Translations under genes and position numbers: made by a program
Notes under the pieces: model-generated
What the model saw: only the letters and a program-made list of their open reading frames with translations
Database searches by the model: none
What the model was told of the DNA's origin: nothing
NCBI RefSeq assembly: GCF_000430665.1
Contig: NZ_AUML01000019.1
Location: forward strand, 46,621-110,620
Reading direction: 5' to 3'
From: Aquimarina muelleri DSM 19832
GTDB taxonomy: Bacteria; Bacteroidota; Bacteroidia; Flavobacteriales; Flavobacteriaceae
DNA: 64,000 nucleotides
Shown here: positions 45,701 to 54,400 of the stretch, one piece after another
Layout of the letters: the number at the start of each line of letters is the position of its first letter
Position numbering within the stretch: position 1 is the first letter of the stretch

Positions 45701-47236
45701 TTATACTTCTGTCATTTCATTATTTATAATAAAATCCTTTACTTGATTCACATAAGGATACATAATTACATCTTCTTTAAACACAGGAACTATGTTTCGT
45801 ATCGCATCATACATTTTTTTGGTGTTAGAAGAAACCTGATCTTTTACTTCTAAATATTCAATTGCTTGAACAATTGTAATGAGCTCTATCGCCACAACCT
45901 CAAATGCATTTTCAATGACTTTTTTTGTAATTAAAGCGGCATTGGTTCCCATACTTACAATATCTTGATTATCGTTATTATTAGGGATACTATGTACATA
46001 CATTGGGTTAGCCAACATTTGATTTTCTGCTGTGGTTGAAGTAGCAGTAAATTGGACTCCTTGCATACCAAAGTTTAAACCTAGTTTAGCTAAATTTACA
46101 AACGGAGGGAGTATCTCATTTAATTTAGAGTTTAATAAATAATTTAATTGGCGTTCTGCTAACATGGTCATTTTAGTAACCACTATTTTTAGTTTATCCA
46201 TTTCTAAAGACACATAATCTCCATGAAAATTCCCTCCATGATATACGTGCTTTTTCTTGACATCTATAATAGGATTATCATTAGCAGAGTTTACTTCTTC
46301 TATAAGTATTTTCTCTACATTGTTTAATGTATCTAACACTGGACCTAATATCTGAGGAACACAGCGTAATGAATAATATTCTTGTACCTTTTCTTTAAAA
46401 ACAGCTACCTCGGTTTGATTGGTATACAAATATTCTTCTCTCTTTCTAATTAAAGAGCTGCTTTCTAAATGTGTTCGCATTTGTTTGGCAATTTGCTGTT
46501 GCCCAATATGTTTTTTCGCATGATTTAGTTCATGAGACAGATGATCGTCATATGCTTTTACGATCTCATTAATTGCGCATGAAGCAATAATCATCCAATT
46601 TAATAATCTTCTTGTATAAATAGTATTTACTAACCCTACACCAGTCATTACAGAAGTCCCGTTCATTAAACCTAGTCCTTCTCTTAAAGCAATTGTAATA
46701 GGTTTTAGGTTTTCTTGCTCAAAGACTTCTTTGGTAGTTTTTCGTTCTCCTTCATGAAATACTTCTCCTTCACCAATAAGAGTTAAGGCAAGATGTGCTA
46801 ATTGTACTAAGTCACCACTAGCGCCCACACCACCATGTTCATAAATAAGTGGAGTAATGTTTTTATTAATCAAAGAGGTCATAACATCTATAACAGATTT
46901 ATGAACTCCTGAATAGCCAAGACATAATGTATTTAACCGGGCTAGCATAGCTGCTTTTACATACATTGGTGGAATTGGATTTCCTGTTCCCGATGCGTGA
47001 CTTCTTATTAAATTATATTGTAATTGATTTCTTTCCTTATCATCTATTTTGTATTGAGCCATTGGCCCAAATCCAGTGTTTACACCATAAATAATTTTAT
47101 TTTCAGAAAATTCTTTTAAAAAATCAAAACTTTCTTCTACCGTTGCTACTACACTTTCGTCTATAGCTATTGATTCTTCGTTAAATATAATATTAAAAAA
47201 ATCCTGTATTTCTATTTTCCCTTTGAGTATTCGCAT
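45701..47236 (-). CDS. tyrosine ammonia-lyase (HAL/PAL family)
   Basis: A 511-residue aromatic amino acid ammonia-lyase, expected to convert tyrosine to 4-coumarate, the flexirubin starter. The MIO cofactor triad Ala-Ser-Gly is in GVGASGDLVQ and the Tyr in IYGVNTGFGPM. The selectivity site reads IRSHASGTG, a Ser-His pair as in histidine ammonia-lyases, but the protein resembles the Flavobacterium johnsoniae enzyme known to act on tyrosine, for instance in GMQGVQFTATSTTAE and RQLNYLLNSKLNE. It has its own promoter and terminator at the right end of the cluster and is divergent from the halogenase gene. Confidence 0.87.
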   Translation of the reverse strand: MRILKGKIEIQDFFNIIFNEESIAIDESVVATVEESFDFLKEFSENKIIYGVNTGFGPMAQYKIDDKERNQLQYNLIRSHASGTGNPIPPMYVKAAMLARLNTLCLGYSGVHKSVIDVMTSLINKNITPLIYEHGGVGASGDLVQLAHLALTLIGEGEVFHEGERKTTKEVFEQENLKPITIALREGLGLMNGTSVMTGVGLVNTIYTRRLLNWMIIASCAINEIVKAYDDHLSHELNHAKKHIGQQQIAKQMRTHLESSSLIRKREEYLYTNQTEVAVFKEKVQEYYSLRCVPQILGPVLDTLNNVEKILIEEVNSANDNPIIDVKKKHVYHGGNFHGDYVSLEMDKLKIVVTKMTMLAERQLNYLLNSKLNEILPPFVNLAKLGLNFGMQGVQFTATSTTAENQMLANPMYVHSIPNNNDNQDIVSMGTNAALITKKVIENAFEVVAIELITIVQAIEYLEVKDQVSSNTKKMYDAIRNIVPVFKEDVIMYPYVNQVKDFIINNEMTEV

Positions 47237-47275
47237 CTATATTTACCTCGAAATTTTAATGAATATTATTTCAAT

Positions 47276-47309
47276 AACCAAAAATAAAACAGTTATTTTG
47301 GTTTGCAAA
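47276..47309 (-). promoter_or_regulatory. ammonia-lyase promoter within a palindromic divergent region
   Basis: On the minus strand TTTG (47309-47306) is followed after 19 bp by TATTTTTG (47286-47279), matching the Bacteroidota promoter pattern. The -7 element lies in an inverted repeat, AACCAAAAATAA (47276-47287) and TTATTTTGGTT (47293-47303), with a 5-base centre. This suggests an operator shared with the divergent halogenase gene. A second small palindrome, ACTAC-G-GTAGT (47334-47344), lies just before the halogenase ATG. Confidence 0.55.
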
Positions 47310-47347
47310 TTTATAATAATTAGGGAATTAATAACTACGGTAGTGCT

Positions 47348-48604
47348 ATGAATGATGAAAATATAGATGTTTTAATAATAGGATCTGGTCCTTCCGGTTG
47401 TGTTGCTGCTTCTTATTTACACGCCAAAGGGTTTAAGATAAAGGTCGTAGAAAAGAGTATTTTTCCCAGGTTTGTGATAGGGGAAAGCCTTTTACCCAGA
47501 TGTATGGATCACTTTGAAGAAGTCGGGTTATTAGAGTGCTTAAACGCTAGTGGATTTGAAATAAAATCTGGAGCTCGATTTATCAAAGGGGCACAAGTCT
47601 GTAATTTTGATTTTAGTAAAAAACATACCGAAGGCTGGAATTGGACATGGCAAGTGCCTCGTGCAGAGTTTGATAATACATTAGTTCAAGAGCTTATAAA
47701 AAGAGGAATTGATATTGCATTTGGACAAGAGGTCATTGATGTACATTTCGAAAAAGAAATTTCAAAAACCACTATTAAAGATAAAGATGGTAAGTGTAAG
47801 ACTATCCACGCAAAGTATATTATAGATTCTAGTGGTTATGGGAGAGTACTACCTAGAATATTAGATTTGGAAAAACCTTCTAAACTGCCTAAACACTCTT
47901 CAATTTTTACACATATCAAAGATATTCGCAGACCTCATGGAAATGAAGGAACACTTATTACTTTTGATGTAATAGATACACAAACATGGCTATGGGTAAT
48001 CCCTTTTTCTAACGGAATTACTAGTATAGGCTATGTCGGTCCTACAGAGTTTTTAGATTCATTTAAAGGTAGTGAAACAGAAAAACTAACACAAATGCTA
48101 AAGCTTTCGGATTACTTTTATGAAAGATTTAAAGGTCTTGATTTTATGTTTGAACCTATGCTTATAAAAAACTATTCAAAATCTGTAAAGCAGTTATACG
48201 GAAAAGGATATGTATTAACAGGTAATAGCGCAGAGTTTTTAGACCCTGTATTTTCTTCGGGTGTTACATTTGCTACAGAATCTGCATTATTAGCAGCAAA
48301 ACTTATTACCAAAGAACTACAGAATAAAGTAGTTGACTGGGAAGAAGAATACTCAAAGTATATTAAGGCTGGTGTAGCTGTTTTTGCGTCTTATATAAAA
48401 GAGTGGTACACGGGGAGCCTTCAAAAATTATTTTTTCATCAACCCGAAAACCCAGAAATCAAAAAACAAATATGTGCAGTTCTTGCTGGTTATGTTTGGG
48501 ATAAAACAAATCCTTTTGTAAACAAACATAATAGATTAATCAAAACATTTGCCCATTTTATAGATATAGAAAATGGTGAAAAAGAAAAACTAAGTTCTAA
48601 ATAA
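47348..48604 (+). CDS. flavin-dependent halogenase-like protein
   Basis: A 418-residue FAD protein. The GxGxxG motif begins at Gly12 (IIGSGPSGCVAASYL), followed by GESLLPR. The motif WxWxIP, diagnostic of flavin halogenases, is present at Trp214-Pro219 (TWLWVIPF). Lys73 in FEIKSGARF sits where the catalytic halogenase lysine is expected. It would chlorinate or brominate a phenol-like ring using reduced flavin; chlorinated flexirubins are known from some flavobacteria. It is divergent from the ammonia-lyase gene. No flavin reductase gene is adjacent, so FADH2 must come from elsewhere. A geranylgeranyl-reductase-like oxidoreductase is the alternative. Confidence 0.75.
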   Translation: MNDENIDVLIIGSGPSGCVAASYLHAKGFKIKVVEKSIFPRFVIGESLLPRCMDHFEEVGLLECLNASGFEIKSGARFIKGAQVCNFDFSKKHTEGWNWTWQVPRAEFDNTLVQELIKRGIDIAFGQEVIDVHFEKEISKTTIKDKDGKCKTIHAKYIIDSSGYGRVLPRILDLEKPSKLPKHSSIFTHIKDIRRPHGNEGTLITFDVIDTQTWLWVIPFSNGITSIGYVGPTEFLDSFKGSETEKLTQMLKLSDYFYERFKGLDFMFEPMLIKNYSKSVKQLYGKGYVLTGNSAEFLDPVFSSGVTFATESALLAAKLITKELQNKVVDWEEEYSKYIKAGVAVFASYIKEWYTGSLQKLFFHQPENPEIKKQICAVLAGYVWDKTNPFVNKHNRLIKTFAHFIDIENGEKEKLSSK

Positions 48605-48607
48605 CAT

Positions 48608-48785
48608 AAATCAATAACCTCGTAGAAATCTTAATATCATTAAGTTAAGCTGTATTTTTTTGAGAATTTAATATCTGTAAAAGCAAAACACCTCTTTATT
48701 TCTATTATGGATTCCAGCCTGTGCTGGAATGACAAGCAAAAGGCATTGTGTTTTGGTTATTTTGTTATTCCGGAGTAGACCGGAA
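48608..48785. repeat. composite of short hairpin repeats downstream of the halogenase gene
   Basis: Two hairpins are visible: ATTCCAGC-CTGT-GCTGGAAT (48711-48730, followed by GACAA) and TTCCGG-AGTAGA-CCGGAA (48768-48785). They resemble short intergenic repeats of the GGATTCC...GGAATGAC type common in many bacteria. A 15-base fragment at 48608-48622 matches the head of the ~103-nt repeat found downstream at 48806, suggesting a truncated third copy. Confidence 0.6.
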
Positions 48786-48805
48786 CATACTATTAACAAA
48801 TTATA

Positions 48806-48908
48806 AATCAATAACATTGGGAGCAAACTCACGAAACATGCTTCCGAAAATATATTTTATTTTCGAGGCAAGCTTCGAAGAATTAAACTCCACAATGTGA
48901 ATTAAAAC
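48806..48908 (+). repeat. ~103-nt structured dispersed repeat, copy 2
   Basis: Aligns along its full length with 15946-16048 in the same orientation. The central run TTTTCGAGGCAAGC and the downstream GAAGAATTAAACTCCACAA are identical. The hairpin is weakened here (TTCGAGGC with GCTTCGAA). No gene lies between it and the next stop at 49075; 48909-49074 is AT-rich with nothing recognised. Confidence 0.75.
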
Positions 48909-49074
48909 TATGAATCATAAATTGAAAAACATTTTTAAAACAGAACAACACATTTGATAATTCTCTTAGTTATATCAGAACTAATAATCCTACTTCTGCT
49001 CAAAAAACTAAATCACTACAAAATGTGTGACTTACAATATCAAGAGTCTAACTTTTTTAATAATCCAGTTAAGA

Positions 49075-49893
49075 TTAGTATTCTACATCTACTGTAAAGC
49101 CAATACCTACTCCTACTTTATTCCAATCTCCTTGACTTGTTTTTCTTTCGATTATAGGACTTCCAAAAAGCCCTACTGAAAACATCAATCCATCTTTACC
49201 TAAATCTTCTATCCATTCTAGTGACACAAAAAAATCATCTTCTACAACTATATTATATTTACTTAGATCTGCACTAAACACACCTTCTTTTATATCTGTA
49301 GTGAGTATAATATTTTCTTTAAGAATACTTTCATGAGGAACTCCATCTTTTAAGTTATAAAAATTAAGTCTAAACTTAACATTATCATATTTATTAGAGG
49401 CAATAGATGCATTAAATTGATTGACATAAGTAGGTTTCTTTTTGATTTTGATAACTATACCTACTTCATTTCCTAACTGATTAGTAGAAAATCCCCCTAT
49501 CATACTTTTTGATTTTGTTTTATTTCCTAGTGTTTTTTCTTTTAATTTTTTACCTGAAAGCATTACCTCACTTAACTCTGTAATTTCTTGGTCTAATAAA
49601 ATATTGTCTGATTTCAGTATTTCTTTTTTAAATTCTTTTACCGTTTTTATATAACTTTTATATCCTATCATCGATATTTGTATAGTGTCCAGATCGTATT
49701 TTGACTCTAATTCAATTTGAAAATTACCAACATTATCGGATACTGTTCCTACATTTCTACCAAGAATTCCAATATTAACATAAGGTAGTATTTCTTTAGT
49801 ATTACTATCTTTTACTTGTCCTTTATATGTTTCTTGCCCGCTTATTACAAGAGAAATCATAAATAATAACATACTACTTATTATACTTTTCAT
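49075..49893 (-). CDS. CarboxypepD_reg-like domain exported protein
   Basis: A 272-residue protein with a signal peptide (MKSIISSMLLFMISLVISGQ). It has an N-terminal carboxypeptidase-regulatory-like beta-sandwich (about 22-105): YKGQVKDSNTKEILPYVNIG, GTVSDNVGNFQIEL and QISMIGYKS. The C-terminal ~160 residues are beta-rich without a named domain. Unlike SusC-type receptors it lacks a TonB barrel. It is common in Bacteroidota outside any cluster; a link to the peptide synthetase or pigment genes is not evident. A TATTTTTG element (50040-50033) is the candidate promoter. Confidence 0.75.
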   Translation of the reverse strand: MKSIISSMLLFMISLVISGQETYKGQVKDSNTKEILPYVNIGILGRNVGTVSDNVGNFQIELESKYDLDTIQISMIGYKSYIKTVKEFKKEILKSDNILLDQEITELSEVMLSGKKLKEKTLGNKTKSKSMIGGFSTNQLGNEVGIVIKIKKKPTYVNQFNASIASNKYDNVKFRLNFYNLKDGVPHESILKENIILTTDIKEGVFSADLSKYNIVVEDDFFVSLEWIEDLGKDGLMFSVGLFGSPIIERKTSQGDWNKVGVGIGFTVDVEY

Positions 49894-50042
49894 TTTTATA
49901 AATACTTTTTTAATTAATGTATATTAAAGAGGGTTTCTTTATTTTAATATTTTCTGAATATAAATCATCTCTAAAAACGTTTCTTTTTCATTTTACTTAT
50001 AAGACTCATTTAAATAAGATAAGTTTCAGGTCAAAAATAATA

Positions 50043-51413
50043 TTATACCCCCACTTCTTTTTCTTTTTCTTCTTCACTATGATTTTCGATTTGATCAACA
50101 ATTTCTGCTCCATTAACTACTGGGGTCAAATCTTTATTTTCTTTTAACATTTCTAATTCCTTCACATACAAATCATCTAGATTATTAAATGCTTTTTTTT
50201 GTTTATAAACAAATGAAATAATAATTAAAAACACTCCACATAAACCAAACACTACTGCGATTGCTGCCGTAAGATTAGTTCCTGGATAGTGCGTATATAG
50301 GTCTGGAAAAAAATGATCAACAAAAAGTTTTACATAATCCACTAAAGGCCCTACAATCAAATATGCAATAGGAGCGGTAATTCCTACCAAAAAAGAAACT
50401 GTCCCCATAATTCTTCCTTGTTTTTCAACAGGAATCAATGTTTGAAGAAAAGCCTCACTAATAACCATTTCTATTGTAAAAAGAGCCATTATTATAACAC
50501 CTGCAACTGCTAAAGTATACTGATTCATAAAAAAAAAGCACCCTAAAAAAACTAGACTTTTTAAATATCCTAAATTAATAACAGCATTCATTGGGCGTTT
50601 AAATTCTTTTAAAACACTCATTAGTACTCCTCCGAGTAAAGCTCCTACTCCTGCACATGACATGATAATACCTAATATATATTCATTAGAAAAATCGAGT
50701 ACCAAAGGCGTAAACAATACACTGATAAGACCTATCAAAAATGACATTAAAAAAAAGAAAAAGATAAAGTATGAAAATCCTGCTTTCTCTTTTACAAAGG
50801 CTCTTACTAGTTTAAAATCTTCTTTAAAATTAAATTTATCACTAGATCGGGCAACTACTACAAATCCTAATAATAAAAATGCCACTACTGCTATTGAAAA
50901 AGTAATTACATCTATAAAAAAAATACTTCGTATACCTATCAATTTATACAATACAGGAGCTAAAATTGGTACTCCCATTTGAATTACTCCATACATAGTA
51001 CTTGACATACCATTCGCTTTCACTAATTTATCCTTAGAAACCAATGTACTGGTAGATGCTTGAAATGCATCAAAAACAAACATACTGGCTACAGACCCTA
51101 TACCAGCAACTATCATAATGTGCCACGCCTGTAACATCCCAAAGTTATGTAAAGCCATTAAAGCCAAGCTTCCTATTCCTGCTACTATTTGCCCCCCTAC
51201 TATCATTTTCTTTTTGTCCCAACGATCTACCATACTTCCTATAAACGGAGCTAATACTACTCCTGGAACAGCTTCAAAAAACCAAACCAGAGAATAGGAA
51301 CTAACACTAGATCCTGGCTGTTCTAAAATCCATACACTAAGTGCAAAATCTGTTAAATCTGTTCCAAAAAGAGAAATCATTAACAGTGCTAAATAAACCT
51401 TATATTTTTTCAT
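50043..51413 (-). CDS. MFS transporter, probable peptide exporter
   Basis: A 456-residue major facilitator with about twelve helices, resembling the EntS-like MFS_3 group that exports siderophores and peptides. It has the loop motif FIGSMVDRWDKKKMIVGGQ between helices 2 and 3. The cytoplasmic C-terminal tail is very acidic (about 50 residues, ending EEEKEKEVGV). Its gene starts 24 bases after the NRPS stop on the same strand, so it is almost certainly cotranscribed and probably exports or gives resistance to the peptide product. Confidence 0.87.
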   Translation of the reverse strand: MKKYKVYLALLMISLFGTDLTDFALSVWILEQPGSSVSSYSLVWFFEAVPGVVLAPFIGSMVDRWDKKKMIVGGQIVAGIGSLALMALHNFGMLQAWHIMIVAGIGSVASMFVFDAFQASTSTLVSKDKLVKANGMSSTMYGVIQMGVPILAPVLYKLIGIRSIFFIDVITFSIAVVAFLLLGFVVVARSSDKFNFKEDFKLVRAFVKEKAGFSYFIFFFFLMSFLIGLISVLFTPLVLDFSNEYILGIIMSCAGVGALLGGVLMSVLKEFKRPMNAVINLGYLKSLVFLGCFFFMNQYTLAVAGVIIMALFTIEMVISEAFLQTLIPVEKQGRIMGTVSFLVGITAPIAYLIVGPLVDYVKLFVDHFFPDLYTHYPGTNLTAAIAVVFGLCGVFLIIISFVYKQKKAFNNLDDLYVKELEMLKENKDLTPVVNGAEIVDQIENHSEEEKEKEVGV

Positions 51414-51437
51414 TTTTTTACTTTATACCAAAATCAA

Positions 51438-54400
51438 TTAATTGTTTACTTTCAAACATTTCACTATATCCAATACATAAGGCATGTTTAGCATGTTCGA
51501 ATGATTTCCAGAAACCTTAAAAACTTCAACCTCTTTTGTAGTTAGTGCATTCCAGCCATATCCATCATCAGCTAATGTTGCTTCTAATAGTTGTTCCTCT
51601 TCGTCTAATTCTTCACCTGCTTTAAATAGTTTTATAGTTGTTTTTATTTGAGAGTTTATTGGCGGCTTGTAATTGCTATACTCATTAGCTATTATCACTC
51701 CTATTGTTCCTCGCATTTGAGCCTCTGTAATCTCAATTTCTGAAGTTCGTATCAAATCATATAGTTTTTCTAATTGTTCTTCTTCTGATTTATTTTCAAA
51801 ATCAGAAGCATTTACTGCTATTGAAACATTGTATTCTTTATTAATTCCTTCAATCATTACCATTAAAAACTCTTCATAACTAATTTCTAACTCCTCCTCT
51901 AGGTCTTTTTCTACTGGAGGCCCTACATCAAAAAGCAACATTTCTTCTACCTCAAAACCTTCTAATTCTAATTGCTTCGTCATTTCGAATGCTATCTTTC
52001 CTCCAAAAGAATACCCTGCTAAACGATAAGGACCTTTTGCATCTATTTTCTGCATTTCCTTTATATAAACAGCTGCCATTTCTTCAACAGTTTTTAGAAT
52101 AGGAGAAAGACCATCCAATCCAGAAGACTGAAATGCATAAAAAGGCTGCTTATCACCCAAAGCGTCAGATAGCTCTTTATACACTATGACCGTACCTCCT
52201 AAAGGGTGTACACAAAATATCGGTTTTTCTTCTCCCTTTTCATTTAAAGGAACCAAAACCTTATACTCCTTCTTTTGATTAGAATTTATCGCTTCACTAA
52301 ATAGCTTAATTGTGGGATATTCAAATACGAAAACTATCGGTAATGCTTTAGAAAACTTCTTATTTACTTGAGAAATCAATTTCATTGCTAATATAGAATG
52401 CCCCCCTAATTCAAAGAAATCATCCTGTACTCCTATCATTTCTAACTGTAATAACTCTTGCCAAATAGCAACCATTTGCTCTTCTGTTTCATTTTGTGGA
52501 GCTATGTATTCTTGAGTGGATAATTGAGATATATCTGGTTCGGGTAAGGACTTTTTATCTAGCTTCCCATTACTATTCAAAGGCATCCTATCCATCGCTA
52601 CCCAAAGCATAGGAATCATATATTCTGGCAAACTTAATCGCAACGCTTCTTGTAATTTTTCTTTATCTAATACACCTTCTACTACTACATACCCTACCAA
52701 ACTCATAATACCACTTGCATCTTCCTTTGCCAAAACGCAGCACTGAATAACAGACGCTATAGAGGATAAGGTATTTTCTATCTCTCCCAATTCTATACGA
52801 TACCCCCTAATCTTGACCTGGTCATCTTTTCTACCGATAAACTCTATAGTCCCATCAGGAAGCCAGCATGCTAAATCCCCCGTCTTATATATTCTATCCC
52901 CTTCTACAAAAGGATTAGAAATAAATTTATCTTTGGTTAACTCTTCTTGATTTAAATATCCTCGGGTCACTCCTGCTCCGCCGATACACAATTCTCCAAC
53001 TACGCCTATAGGTAATAGAGCATGCCTCTCATTCATAATATAAACCTGAGTATTACCTATTGGGGTTCCTATACTAATTGCTTTATTATCCTTAACCTTT
53101 TTATAAATAGACATAACAGAAGTTACTGTTGTTTCTGTTGGTCCATATTCATTATAAAATGTATAGTTCTCGCTCCAGTCTAACATCAATTCTTTACTAC
53201 AAATCTCTCCACCTACAACTACACGTTTCAATGATTGTAAAATGCGTCCAATTGGTAAAGTACTTAGCATACTAGGAGTAGTATGGAGGTGTGTAATTCT
53301 CTCATCATCGATGAAATCTAGTAAACGTAATGGATCCAGAATGATTTTCTCATTTATAAGAACCAATTTACTCCCATTACATAATGCTATAAAAATTTGT
53401 TCAACAGAAGCGTCAAATACAAAATTTGAAAATTGTAAAACAACATCACTTGGATCAAAATTAAATGTATGAGTCTGAGAGCTAATTAAGTTTGTAATAT
53501 TACCATGTTCAATCATTACTCCCTTAGGCTTACCAGTACTTCCTGATGTATAGATAACGTATGCTAAATAACTAGGCAACAAACTACTTAACTTCTTTGT
53601 AGAAAAACCAGAAATATTGTCCCAATGACTATCCAATAAAACAACCGATAAATCATCACGTTCAATTATTACACTTGCACTGGATCCACTACTCAATATC
53701 AAATCAATTCCTGCATCTTTAATTATATAATCAATACGATTCTTTGGGTAAGCAGGATCTATAGGTACATAAGCTCCTCCTGATTTTAATATCCCAAAAA
53801 TACCAATCAACATCTCTAAGCTACGCTCCAAACAAATACCTACCAAAGTATTTGGTACGACCCCTTGTTCTTGTAAATAACGTGCCAACTGGTTCGAACG
53901 CTTGTCCAACTCCTTATAACTTAATTCCTCGTTCTCATAAACTACAGCAATTGCATCTGGAGTATTTATAACGTGTTGTGTAAACAAATCTATTACGGTC
54001 TTATCCTTTGGATATGCTACTGATGTCTCATTGAATATCTCTAGTAATTCATTCTCTTTATCAGAAAGTATATTCACTTCAGAAACCACAGCAGCATCAG
54101 GTAAGTTTAATAATTGATCTAATACCTTATTAAAATGCCCTTTAATCATAGTTACTTTTTCAGCACCTAATGATGACATATTATAACTAAAATCAATTTC
54201 CAACTCTCTCCCCAAACTTACCGTAATTGTCAATGGGTAATTCGTTTTTTCTTTAGCCTCCATACTTGTTACCTCTAACAAGCTTTCTTCTTTGAAAACT
54301 TCTTCTGAGATAGGGTAATTTTCAAAAACTAAAATGCTATCAAACAGATCTCCTTTAATTCCACTATATTGTTGTACGGTAGCTAAACTTGTATATTGAT

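Noticed and set aside
45701..47236. Histidine ammonia-lyase (histidine degradation) call
   Set aside because: No other hut gene is nearby and the sequence and context match flavobacterial tyrosine ammonia-lyase of flexirubin loci.
49917..50147. Plus-strand 76-residue frame across the end of the MFS gene
   Set aside because: Low-complexity Phe/Ile composition from AT-rich DNA, overlapping the MFS coding end. No support as a gene.
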